A stretch of DNA of 9,571 nt from Candidatus Bathyarchaeota archaeon (GCA_030669135.1 DAOVEE010000060.1:1-9571), one strand, 5' to 3'; positions 1-6,252 are shown, counted from the stretch's first letter. The notes: generated by a model not told the origin, from the letters alone. Program-made: numbers and translations.

Positions 1-248
1 CACTGGCCGCAGAACAGGCATTTACCCAGATCGACCAGCAGCCCGGTGCACTTGGGGCCCGGGCCCCCCTTCAGCGTTATGGCGAAGCTTGGGCACACCC
101 TGACGCACAGGCCGCAGCCGATGCACTTCTCGGGGTCGTACTCGTGCTTCCCCCTCAGCCCCTCGGGCGGCTCCAGCTTCTCGAAGGGGTATATCAGCGT
201 ACAGGGCTTGCTGAACGCGTTCTTGATCAGTTCTCTCTCCATCGCCAT
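1..248 (-). CDS. nuoI: NuoI-like ferredoxin subunit (2x[4Fe-4S]), partial
   Basis: Iron-sulfur subunit that passes electrons between an external donor or acceptor and the NuoB cluster. The minus strand is open from an ATG at 248 to the window edge, giving the first 82 residues. The first cluster motif is complete: CIGCGLCVRVCP, with Cys42, 45, 48 and 52. The second begins at Cys77 and Cys80 (CLFCGQ) and is cut by the edge, so the usual two-cluster NuoI/8Fe ferredoxin layout is expected. The AGGAGTGAT ribosome binding site (262-254) lies inside the end of nuoH, nine bases before the ATG; a second in-frame ATG at 242 is possible. It is the last visible gene of the minus-strand unit. Its order after nuoH matches archaeal nuo/fpo clusters. 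No N-terminal membrane segment is seen. In the hydrogenase reading of this cluster it would be the ferredoxin-facing wire; that is inferred. Confidence 0.93.
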   Translation of the reverse strand, partial: MAMERELIKNAFSKPCTLIYPFEKLEPPEGLRGKHEYDPEKCIGCGLCVRVCPSFAITLKGGPGPKCTGLLVDLGKCLFCGQ

Positions 249-249
249 C

Positions 250-1263
250 TTATATCACTCCTGACAGTGCCACGACAGCCATCACCTGTAGCACGGCTAG
301 GGGAACCAGGTACTTCCAGGCTCCCGCCACCATCTGGTCTATCCTGAATCTGGCGAACAGGACGCTCAGGTTCGTCAGCACCAGCACGCAGAACGTGGTC
401 TTCAGGATGAACCACGCGAAGGGAGGCAGTATAGGCCCGGCTGGGCCGCCTAGGAACAGGCTGGTCATCAGCGCCGCGGCGAGCACCATCTTGACATCGT
501 GGCCTGCGTTCAGCAGCGCCAGCTTCTTTCCGCTGTACTCCACCTGCCAGCCGTGAACTATCTCCGTCTCGGCTTCGCTGATGTCGAAGGGTCTGAGCTC
601 CAGCTCAGCTAGAAGACATATGAGGTAGATGACGACGCCGATGAACAGCACGGCTGCGACGGCGAGCCCCTGTATATCTGGGGCTCTGAGGAAGGCGTTG
701 ACGCTCGCCACCTGCCAGTCCACGATCTCGCTGATCTGCAGGCTCCCCGCCAGTATGGCGGGGCCCACCACGACTAGGCTTAGAGGTATCTCGTAAGCGA
801 GCATCATGAGCGCCGCCCTAGTCGCTCCGACGGCGCCGAAAACATTGCCACTGCTCCACCCTCCCAGGAAAACCGCGAGTATGACGACGCTCATGAGGAA
901 CAGGACGATTATGAGGTCTCCCTCAAAGCTGGCGATGGGCTCCCATCCCCGGAGGTTCGTCAGGCTCTGGATGGGTATGAGGAACGTTGCCGCCAGAGGT
1001 ATCGCGAAAACCGCGATGGGCGAATAGTTGAACACCGGCTTATCCGCCGCCGCGGGGGTTATGTCCTCATTGACCAACAGCTTGACGAAGTCCGCCAGGG
1101 GCTGGAGGATTCCCTGCCATCCCGTGTGGAGGGGGCCCTGCCTGTTCTGGAGCCGTGCAGCCGCTTTACGGCTTACCCACTGGCACCAGAGCGCGTATGT
1201 GAGTATGAAAGAGAGACCAGGGAAGAATAGCACCGCTACCAGGGTTGTCAACAGGTTGCTCAT
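250..1263 (-). CDS. nuoH: NuoH-like membrane anchor subunit (complex I / group 4 hydrogenase)
   Basis: Membrane subunit that docks the NuoB/D/I catalytic arm and couples its redox reaction to the ion pumps. It is 337 residues long, near the usual 320-350, with about eight hydrophobic segments. Family motifs are RLQNRQGP (residues 37-44), the long acidic loop RPFDISEAETEIVHGWQVEYSG (starting near residue 224, rich in Glu/Asp), and FARFRIDQM...WKYLVPLA near residues 303-323. I chose the ATG at 1263. It makes a 4-bp ATGA overlap with the nuoD stop and has AGGAG at 1279-1275. The upstream in-frame GTG at 1275 shares its first base with that ribosome binding site and is unlikely to be used. The acidic loop forms the quinone-site entrance in respiratory enzymes and is also kept in ion-pumping hydrogenases, so it does not prove quinone use here. 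Confidence 0.95.
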   Translation of the reverse strand: MSNLLTTLVAVLFFPGLSFILTYALWCQWVSRKAAARLQNRQGPLHTGWQGILQPLADFVKLLVNEDITPAAADKPVFNYSPIAVFAIPLAATFLIPIQSLTNLRGWEPIASFEGDLIIVLFLMSVVILAVFLGGWSSGNVFGAVGATRAALMMLAYEIPLSLVVVGPAILAGSLQISEIVDWQVASVNAFLRAPDIQGLAVAAVLFIGVVIYLICLLAELELRPFDISEAETEIVHGWQVEYSGKKLALLNAGHDVKMVLAAALMTSLFLGGPAGPILPPFAWFILKTTFCVLVLTNLSVLFARFRIDQMVAGAWKYLVPLAVLQVMAVVALSGVI

Positions 1264-2465
1264 CTGCTGTACCACTCCTTTCTGTACTTGCTCAGCTCAA
1301 CATCGGTCCACGTCCAGGTCTTGTCCTTGCCCTCGTCGTAGAAGGCCATCCTGTCGGTGCAGCTGAAGCACGGGTCTATGCCCGCGATCGTGATCGGGAT
1401 GTCGGCGATGTATCCGCCTTTAAGCCTCTCGACCAGCGAGGGTATGTTGCCCAACGTCGGCGCCCTGATCTTGTGCCTGTACGGCATGTTCCTGCCGTCG
1501 CTTATGGTGTAGTGGATCAGCTCCCCTCTCTGGGCTTCGACGAGGTATACCGCCTCGCCCTCAGGCAGCCTCTGCATGGGGTTGAACTTGACGGCGATCT
1601 CACCTTCAGGTATTTTGTCGAGTACCCACTTACAGATCTTAACCGCCTCAATCACCTCAAGGGTCCTTACGAGTACTTGTCCGAGAACATCTCCGTTATC
1701 CACGTATATGTGCTTGAAGGGTATCTCGTCGTAGATCAAGTACGGCGTGAGCTTCCTGATGTCGCAGGGAACGCCGCTTGAACGAGCGTTAGGTCCACTG
1801 CCGCTGAGCCTTATCATGTCCTCCTTGCCCAAGTAGCCGACCCCGACGGCCCTCTCTAGGATCGTCTTCTCCGTGGACGCCACCTTGATGTAGTAGTTGG
1901 TCCGCTCGGCCAACTTGTCAAGCATCTTATGCCACTTGGGATACTTGTCACGGGGTAGGTCCCTCCTTACGCCGCCCACGGTCGCCATGGCGTAGTTGCA
2001 GCGGTTACCGCTCACCTCCTCTAGGAGGTCCATCACCACCTCGCGGTCCCGCCACACGTAGTAGAACATGGTGTCAAAACCGATCTCGTGGGCAGCCACT
2101 CCCAGCCACAGAAGATGGCTGTGGATGCGCTCCAGCTCTTGCATGAAGACCCTTATGTACTTGGCGCGTTCCGGGATCTCGATGCTCCCCACCTCCTCAA
2201 CAGCCCCCGTGTAAGCGGTCTGGTGGGCGTTGCTGCAGATGCCGCAGACTCTCTCCGTGATGTACAGGTTCTGGATGTAGTTGCGGCTCTCCATGGCCTT
2301 CTCGATGCCGCGGTGGTTGTAGCCTATCCTGGGCTCCACGTCGACGACCACCTCGCCGTCAACGGTGAACAGGAAACTCTCCGGCTCCTTCAGCGCGGGG
2401 TGCTGGGGCCCAATTGGGATTATAAACTCTCTTTCACTCAACGTCTTTCCCCCATCTCTTTCCAT
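1260..2465 (-). CDS. nuoD: Group 4 [NiFe]-hydrogenase large (catalytic) subunit, NuoD family
   Basis: 401 residues, aligning over its length with the NuoD/HycE/MbhL family. Unlike respiratory NuoD it keeps both cysteine pairs that bind the Ni-Fe centre: L1 RVCGICSNAH (Cys74, Cys77, His81) and L2 DPCFSCTDR (Cys366, Cys369, Arg372). The N-terminal GPQHPALKEPE segment is hydrogenase-like, where quinone-reducing NuoD has GPQHPSTHG. SGPNARSSGVPCDIRK (222-238) matches the family's conserved central loop. After Arg372 a 29-residue tail starting with Met continues to the stop, as in HycE, where a protease removes such a tail after nickel insertion. Predicted role: H2 formation or oxidation. The ATG at 2465 abuts its AAGGTGG, so an in-frame TTG at 2441, overlapping the nuoC stop, is a credible alternative start. 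General annotation pipelines would probably call this NADH-quinone oxidoreductase subunit D; the cysteines argue against that. Confidence 0.93.
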   Translation of the reverse strand: MERDGGKTLSEREFIIPIGPQHPALKEPESFLFTVDGEVVVDVEPRIGYNHRGIEKAMESRNYIQNLYITERVCGICSNAHQTAYTGAVEEVGSIEIPERAKYIRVFMQELERIHSHLLWLGVAAHEIGFDTMFYYVWRDREVVMDLLEEVSGNRCNYAMATVGGVRRDLPRDKYPKWHKMLDKLAERTNYYIKVASTEKTILERAVGVGYLGKEDMIRLSGSGPNARSSGVPCDIRKLTPYLIYDEIPFKHIYVDNGDVLGQVLVRTLEVIEAVKICKWVLDKIPEGEIAVKFNPMQRLPEGEAVYLVEAQRGELIHYTISDGRNMPYRHKIRAPTLGNIPSLVERLKGGYIADIPITIAGIDPCFSCTDRMAFYDEGKDKTWTWTDVELSKYRKEWYSR

Positions 2466-2934
2466 CCACCTTCTCTCGGATGGTCTGGATGTCCCATTCC
2501 TTACGCAGTGGATGCACTCCTTCCGGCCAGTCGTATGCCAGGATCAGTCTCCTTGGATCTGGGTGTCCCTCCGGGAAGATGCCTAGTAGGTCGTTGACCT
2601 CTCTCTCGTAGAGGACGGCGCCGTTAATGATATCGACTATGCTCGGGACCTTGGGGTCGTCCTTGGGGACAGGGACCTTCAGGCTGAAGCTGAAGCCCTC
2701 GCTGCGAAGGTGGTAGACTACCTCATAGTTCTCTCCCATGTCCACCCCGCTGATGGTAGTGACGTGGACGAACCCGTGTTCCTCTTTGAGATATCTGACG
2801 ATGTCGCGTAACTTCTCCCTTTTTACGTGCGCGAACGCCCTGTAGGCCCTGGGGACTTTGGTGTTGTAGATGTTTTCTTCTCCAAACTCCTTGACGAGGT
2901 CTTCAACGATTTTAATATGTTCTTCTATCGACAC
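2434..2934 (-). CDS. nuoC: NuoC-like 30-kDa subunit
   Basis: Soluble subunit of the peripheral arm that packs against NuoD and NuoB; it binds no cofactor. It is 166 residues long, typical of a stand-alone NuoC domain. The family signature lies near the C-terminus: EREVNDLLGIFPEGHPDPRR, followed by PLRKEW. The N-terminus is a charged alpha/beta region with no membrane segment. I chose the GTG at 2934 because GAGGTGA (2946-2940) then sits six bases from the start when counted from GAGGTG. The upstream in-frame GTG at 2943 lies inside this ribosome binding site. The 3' end overlaps the nuoD reading frame by up to 32 bp, or 8 bp if nuoD starts at the TTG, which suggests translational coupling. 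It is present as a separate gene, not fused to nuoD as in HycE or some nuoCD genes. Confidence 0.93.
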   Translation of the reverse strand: MSIEEHIKIVEDLVKEFGEENIYNTKVPRAYRAFAHVKREKLRDIVRYLKEEHGFVHVTTISGVDMGENYEVVYHLRSEGFSFSLKVPVPKDDPKVPSIVDIINGAVLYEREVNDLLGIFPEGHPDPRRLILAYDWPEGVHPLRKEWDIQTIREKVDGKRWGKDVE

Positions 2935-2944
2935 TTTTTTCACC

Positions 2945-3364
2945 TCAGTATCCTGCGCTCATTAGGAGCTTCACCACGCCGTCGAGGATCGCCTCTGGCT
3001 TCGGCGGGCAACCAGGGATGTATGCGTCGACTGGTATGATCTTGTCGACCCCCTCCATGACGTTGTAGCAGTCTTGGAAGACGCCGCCACTGATGGCGCA
3101 CGAGCCCACGGCTACCACGAACTTTGGGTCGGGCATCTGTTCGTAGATTCTCTTCAGCCTGTCTCTGATTTTTCTCGACACGCTTCCGGAGACCACCATC
3201 ACGTCTGCGTGTCTCGGAGAGCCTTTGAGTAAGGCGCCGAAGCGTTCAACGTCGAACCTAGGCGTAAGTATGGCTACTACTTCGATGTCGCAGGCGTTGC
3301 ATGCACCCGCGTTAAAGTGTATAAGCCACGGGGAATGGGTTCTAGCCCATGTAAGTATGCTCAT
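2945..3364 (-). CDS. nuoB: Group 4 [NiFe]-hydrogenase small subunit, NuoB family
   Basis: Carries the proximal [4Fe-4S] cluster that passes electrons to or from the NuoD active site. It has 139 residues. Candidate ligands are Cys22 and Cys25 in ACNACDIE, Cys89 in VGSCAISGG, and Cys119 in PGCPPKPE. The first pair is spaced CxxC, as in Ech, Mbh and Hyc small subunits (CNGCDIE), whereas respiratory NuoB has adjacent cysteines (CCGIE). This agrees with the [NiFe] ligands in the adjacent large subunit. Cys99 (QDCYNV) is an extra cysteine. There is no signal peptide, as expected for a cytoplasm-facing arm. The ATG at 3364 has a perfect GGAGG at 3376-3372, seven bases upstream, inside the end of nuoA, from which it is separated by one base. 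Confidence 0.95.
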   Translation of the reverse strand: MSILTWARTHSPWLIHFNAGACNACDIEVVAILTPRFDVERFGALLKGSPRHADVMVVSGSVSRKIRDRLKRIYEQMPDPKFVVAVGSCAISGGVFQDCYNVMEGVDKIIPVDAYIPGCPPKPEAILDGVVKLLMSAGY

Positions 3365-3365
3365 C

Positions 3366-3719
3366 TCATTGCCTCCACGTGGCGGTGAGTACGACTATGG
3401 AGATCAGGCTCACACCGGCGTAGAACAGAGGCAACAGCATGTTGACGGGCTTCCCGACTGTCGTGGCCAAAACGAAGCCGAGCACATCAAATATCATGAA
3501 GTACACCGCGTAGATGAAGAAGTTCTCTACGTTTAGCCTAACCTTCTTCGGTGGGATTGATTCTCCACAGGCGTATGGGGCCAGCTTCCCATCGGTGTCG
3601 GGGCTCTTCGGCGCAAGCTCGTTGCCAAAGGCGAAGATAATTATACCGACGAGGATTGTTAAACCCATGATTATCGTAAAACCACTTAGACCTACCAGCA
3701 AACTTTGGTCCCTCAACAT
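3366..3719 (-). CDS. nuoA: NuoA-like membrane subunit
   Basis: Small three-helix membrane protein of the NuoA/ND3 family, 117 residues. TM1 lies near residues 10-32. The TM1-TM2 loop carries PYACGE (Cys51), matching the conserved YxCG/YESG loop that reaches the active-site region in complex I. TM2 holds YAVYFMIFDVLGFVLA (residues 70-85) and TM3 lies near 92-113. The usual IFDVE is IFDVL here, so the conserved TM2 glutamate is replaced by Leu80 while Asp78 remains. NuoA is normally absent from Ech, Mbh and Hyc hydrogenases, so its presence beside a [NiFe] catalytic subunit is notable. The ATG is at 3719; a TATA-like element is so close upstream that the mRNA may be nearly leaderless. It is the first gene of the minus-strand unit. 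Confidence 0.92.
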   Translation of the reverse strand: MLRDQSLLVGLSGFTIIMGLTILVGIIIFAFGNELAPKSPDTDGKLAPYACGESIPPKKVRLNVENFFIYAVYFMIFDVLGFVLATTVGKPVNMLLPLFYAGVSLISIVVLTATWRQ

Positions 3720-3734
3720 AGCGTTTAGTTGGAG

Positions 3735-3757
3735 AATATAAAGATTTACGACGAATA
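3735..3757 (-). promoter_or_regulatory. TATA-like promoter for the nuoABCDHI unit
   Basis: On the minus strand the sequence reads TAAATCTTTATATTCTCC, with the TATA-like TTTATATT at 3742-3735. Its centre is only about 20 bases from the nuoA ATG, so a start at the usual archaeal distance of 25-27 bases would fall at or just inside the first codons. A weaker TTTTATTC further upstream, near 3760-3753, would place the start about ten bases before the ATG. Either way the leader is absent or very short. Confidence 0.55.
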
Positions 3758-3819
3758 AAATTATTCATCAATTTTGGATCAGGTGAACAATTTACGGCTC
3801 TTTTTATGTTAATAATAGT

Positions 3820-3840
3820 AATTTTTAACCGTTTAAAATT
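3820..3840. repeat. Imperfect 21-bp palindrome, candidate operator
   Basis: The arms AATTTTTAAC and GTTTAAAATT flank a central C and pair at nine of ten positions. The element lies about 50 bp upstream of the plus-strand TATA box and about 78 bp upstream of the minus-strand one, where a dimeric regulator could act on both units. The region is AT-rich, so chance is a real alternative. Confidence 0.35.
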
Positions 3841-3885
3841 ACTTCTATTTTTTTCTAAAAATTTCATATTATTGCGTTTAAGTAG

Positions 3886-3899
3886 CGAAATTTTTATAG
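3886..3899 (+). promoter_or_regulatory. BRE/TATA promoter for the nuoJ-to-nuoM unit
   Basis: CGAAA followed by TTTTTATAG resembles an archaeal BRE plus TATA box. The box centre at about 3894 predicts a transcription start near 3919-3922. That leaves a leader of about 25 bases carrying the AGGGGAG ribosome binding site and the GTG start at 3945. This is the best promoter-like sequence in the window. Confidence 0.65.
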
Positions 3900-3931
3900 T
3901 GATTAGGGTGATAGGTTAGCAATTCATGTTT

Positions 3932-3938
3932 AGGGGAG
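3932..3938 (+). promoter_or_regulatory. Ribosome binding site deciding the nuoJ1 start
   Basis: AGGGGAG directly abuts a TTG at 3939, too close for use, but lies six bases before the in-frame GTG at 3945. That spacing favours GTG as the start. Confidence 0.55.
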
Positions 3939-3944
3939 TTGTAC

Positions 3945-4193
3945 GTGGCGTCGACGGTAGTTCAGATTGTTCTCATCGCCGCAACCCTAGTCTTCGCTCT
4001 CATGGCTGCTGGAATGAAAGACATCCTATTCGCTGCCCTTAGCCTAGGCGGGATGGCTGTGTGTCTTGGAGGTATCTACTGGACCCTCTACGCCCCATAC
4101 GTGGGCCTGTTCCAGGTGCTTATCTACGGTGGAGCTGTGGTTGTGCTCTTCGTCTCTGTCATAATGTTCGTGAGGAGTGATGCTAATGAGTGA
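3945..4193 (+). CDS. nuoJ: NuoJ N-terminal half (split NuoJ, first part)
   Basis: Membrane protein of 82 residues covering the first three helices of NuoJ/ND6. The diagnostic TM3 is VLIYGGAVVVLFVSVIMFV, the conserved NuoJ helix (VLVYAGAIMVLFVFVIM in typical homologues) that contains the pi-bulge linking the active site to the pumps. It stops after DANE where full-length NuoJ would continue; the remaining helices are in the next gene. The same split is known in Methanosarcina fpoJ and haloarchaeal nuoJ1/nuoJ2. I chose the GTG at 3945 over the TTG at 3939 because of ribosome binding site spacing. It is the first gene of the plus-strand unit and overlaps the next gene by 8 bp. Confidence 0.9.
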   Translation: MASTVVQIVLIAATLVFALMAAGMKDILFAALSLGGMAVCLGGIYWTLYAPYVGLFQVLIYGGAVVVLFVSVIMFVRSDANE

Positions 4194-4458
4194 CAGTAAA
4201 GCAAGCCTGTTTGCAGGGCTCGTCCTCAGCGTAGTCCTCCTCGGGGCATTTCTATACATCCTAGCAAGTGAACCCTTCCCAAGTTCAAGTCTGGTTCACA
4301 GCGAGATGATCCCAATCAAGCCGGGGTCAGAGATCGGGGGCGCGATGAGCGGGTTCCTCTGGGACTTCAGAGGCATGGACCTCATGTTCCAGAGCCTTGT
4401 CCTATTCACGACGGCGATAAGCTGTCTCGCACTACTAAGAGAGGAGACACGGAAGTAA
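4186..4458 (+). CDS. NuoJ C-terminal half, MbhE/MrpB-like (split NuoJ, second part)
   Basis: Membrane protein of 90 residues with two predicted helices, near 8-27 and 60-85. Between them is a polar external segment (EPFPSSSLVHSEMIPIKPGSE). It occupies the place of the NuoJ C-terminal half. The last helix, DFRGMDLMFQSLVLFTTAISCLALLR, also recalls the FRGxDTxGExxVLF motif of MbhE and MrpA/MrpB-type subunits, though the usual Gly-Glu pair is Phe-Gln here. The ATG at 4186 is preceded by GAGGAGTGAT (4172-4181). This start gives the 8-bp ATGAGTGA overlap with the first half, so the split is a true gene boundary with its own ribosome binding site and not an obvious frameshift. GTG 4177 and ATG 4180 are less likely starts. 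The symbol is left blank because the family name is ambiguous. Confidence 0.8.
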   Translation: MSDSKASLFAGLVLSVVLLGAFLYILASEPFPSSSLVHSEMIPIKPGSEIGGAMSGFLWDFRGMDLMFQSLVLFTTAISCLALLREETRK

Positions 4459-4459
4459 A

Positions 4460-4771
4460 ATGGATGCAACGATCTGGCTCGGCTCGGCTTTAGCGTTATT
4501 TGCCATAGGACTGTACTGTGTAAGCAAGAGAAACATGATACGCATCCTCCTGGGCGTCGAGATGATACTCAACGCCGGTAACCTCGCGTTCATCTACTTC
4601 GCCACACAACACGCCGCCATGGGGGTCGTCGACCCCTTAGGGCAGTCCATAGTGTTCATGTCGATAGTCACCGGCGGCTGCGTCGTCGCCGTGGGCTTAG
4701 CCCTCATCGTGAACGCCTACAAGCACTTCAAGACCACCGACTCCCGTGAACTCAGGAGGTTGAAATGGTGA
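4460..4771 (+). CDS. nuoK: NuoK-like membrane subunit (MrpC-type features)
   Basis: Three-helix membrane subunit of 103 residues, the usual NuoK length. The TM1/TM2 join SKRNMIRILLGVEMILNAGNLAF is a clear NuoK/MrpC signature and keeps the TM2 glutamate (Glu34, equivalent to E. coli Glu36). TM3 reads DPLGQSIVFMSIVTGGCVVAVGLAL. The second conserved NuoK glutamate (E. coli Glu72) is missing, its position being taken by Cys74 or Val75. The DPLGQ start is close to the DPLPQALVLTAIVI of MrpC and Mbh homologues. The gene starts one base after nuoJ2 ends and its last 7 bp overlap the next gene. The charged C-terminus (KTTDSRELRRLKW) probably faces the cytoplasm. Confidence 0.92.
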   Translation: MDATIWLGSALALFAIGLYCVSKRNMIRILLGVEMILNAGNLAFIYFATQHAAMGVVDPLGQSIVFMSIVTGGCVVAVGLALIVNAYKHFKTTDSRELRRLKW

Positions 4772-6252
4772 TACCCACTTTAATGTACTTCATGTTTTCA
4801 CCGATGCTGGTCGTATTGACCGGCTTACTGGCGGAGCGAACTGGCCAACCCAAGCTAAGAGACGTCGTCGCCGTTATCGTGAGCGCCCTAGGTGTCGTCT
4901 TCGTGTGGACGCTCTACAACGCCCTCCAGGCCGCTCCTGACAAGATCCTCGTGTTCTCACTGGGCGGAGGTCCGCCCCTTGGAGCAAGCTTCGAGATAGA
5001 CATGATGGGAATATTCATGGCCTTCTCGGCTACGATTCTAGGCTTCTTCGCCACCGTCTATAGCTACAACTACATGGAGTACGACACGAGGCTGACAGAG
5101 TACTATACGCTGCTCTCTGCCCTCGTCGTCGGCATGATGGGAGTGGCTTTTGCGGGCGACTTCTTCACTCTATTCATATTCTGGGAGATGATGGGGATAG
5201 CCAGCTACGCCCTAGTCAGCTTCAGGAAAGACCTCTGGGGACCCATCGAGGCAGGGTTCAAGTACATGGTCATGGGCTCGGTGGGCTCAACGGTGCTGTT
5301 CTTCGGAATCGCGCTCGTATACGGGATCACCGGCACCCTGAACTTTGCGCAGATCTCAACCGTGATACATGGACAACCAATGAACCTTTGGTACTACTTG
5401 ATATTCGCGCTATTCATTATAGGCTTCGGAGTTAAAACCGCCATCGTCCCGATGCACACATGGCTTCCCGACGCACATCCCGAGGCGCCGAGCCCTGTCA
5501 GCGCGATGCTGTCAGGGATCTTAATCGAGACGGGTCTCTACGCTCTCACTCGTGTGCTTTTCCTTCTCTTCGAGCCGAGCTTCTTCAAGTTAACCATCGC
5601 GGTATTCGCTGCACTAACCATGACATTGGGAAACATGATGGCTTTACGACAGGACGATGTGAAGCGGATGCTGGCTTACTCGAGCATAGCCCAGGTCGGG
5701 TACATGCTTATCGGTATCTCCACTGGCCTCACCTACGGTTTGATGGGAACCTTGTTACACGTCCTGAACCACTCGCTTATGAAAGGGTTAGCTTTCCTCT
5801 CCATAGGCTCCATCGTGTACGAGACAGGGACACGTGACATCAACAAGCTGCAAGGCGTCGGAAAGATGATGCCGTTCACGACCCTAGCAGTCATCGTCTC
5901 GTTCCTAGGTCTTGGCGGTGTTCCCGGAATCAACGGCTTCATCAGCAAGTTCATTCTCTTCAACGCTGCCTTGGGCGCCGGTATGCTCATACTGGCGATA
6001 CTCGGCGTCCTCAACAGCGCGTTAAGCATGGCCTACTACCTTAGGGTCATCATAGTCCTTCTCTCTGGAGAGGCCGAGGAGGGCATGACGGCTAAGGAGG
6101 CCCCAATCCTAATGGTGGGGGTCACTCTAGTAATGGCCGTATTAATTATAGTCCTTGGGCTCTACCCAAACCCAGTCGTGGGTATCGCGTCTAGCGCCTC
6201 GGAAGCCCTGATTGATAATATAAGTAAGTACATAGGAGTTATTCTATCATGA
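4765..6252 (+). CDS. MrpD/NuoN-type antiporter-like ion-pump subunit
   Basis: Polytopic membrane protein of 495 residues with about 14 helices, belonging to the proton-conducting antiporter family shared by NuoL/M/N, MrpA/D and HyfB. Key residues are Glu141 in FWEMMGIASYAL (TM5), Lys224 in GVKTAIVPMHTWLPDAHPEAP (TM7), and Lys395 in GINGFISKFILF (TM12). Lys at TM12 fits NuoN/MrpD and argues against NuoM, which has Glu there. The HTWLPDAHPEAPSPVSAMLSG stretch is closer to MrpD/HyfB than to bacterial NuoN. At TM8 the usual lysine is Glu255 (SGILIETGLYALTR). The ATG at 4765 follows GGAGGT (4755-4760) and overlaps nuoK; the stop overlaps the nuoL ATG. Whether a further nuoN follows nuoM lies outside the window, so the symbol is left blank. 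Confidence 0.9.
   Translation: MVIPTLMYFMFSPMLVVLTGLLAERTGQPKLRDVVAVIVSALGVVFVWTLYNALQAAPDKILVFSLGGGPPLGASFEIDMMGIFMAFSATILGFFATVYSYNYMEYDTRLTEYYTLLSALVVGMMGVAFAGDFFTLFIFWEMMGIASYALVSFRKDLWGPIEAGFKYMVMGSVGSTVLFFGIALVYGITGTLNFAQISTVIHGQPMNLWYYLIFALFIIGFGVKTAIVPMHTWLPDAHPEAPSPVSAMLSGILIETGLYALTRVLFLLFEPSFFKLTIAVFAALTMTLGNMMALRQDDVKRMLAYSSIAQVGYMLIGISTGLTYGLMGTLLHVLNHSLMKGLAFLSIGSIVYETGTRDINKLQGVGKMMPFTTLAVIVSFLGLGGVPGINGFISKFILFNAALGAGMLILAILGVLNSALSMAYYLRVIIVLLSGEAEEGMTAKEAPILMVGVTLVMAVLIIVLGLYPNPVVGIASSASEALIDNISKYIGVILS

Larger units (their letters stand above)
3720..3944. promoter_or_regulatory. AT-rich divergent intergenic control region
   Basis: The only non-coding gap of any size. It separates the two divergent units and is much richer in A/T than the flanking genes. 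It holds a TATA-like box facing each way, further T-rich stretches, and an imperfect palindrome near the middle. No gene is supported: the open frame on the minus strand that enters this region from inside nuoA is a shadow of that gene. I see no tRNA or structured RNA. Confidence 0.8.

Noticed and set aside
1245..1781. Plus-strand open frames opposite nuoD and nuoH (also 2088-2597 and 1028-1366)
   Set aside because: Antisense shadows of genes with clear homology; no supported start context or recognisable protein.
3538..3867. Minus-strand frame running from nuoA into the spacer
   Set aside because: It overlaps nuoA in another frame, and its AT-rich N-terminus comes from the promoter region. 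No family resemblance.
3926..3938. ATG in the nuoJ1 leader as a possible start
   Set aside because: It is out of frame with nuoJ1 and has no ribosome binding site; the GTG at 3945 fits better.
3720..3944. tRNA, structured RNA or CRISPR in the spacer
   Set aside because: No cloverleaf, no spaced direct repeats and no GC-rich stem; the content fits promoters only.
3945..4458. Split nuoJ as a frameshift or sequencing error
   Set aside because: The second half has its own ATG and a strong ribosome binding site, and the same split is known in other archaeal clusters.
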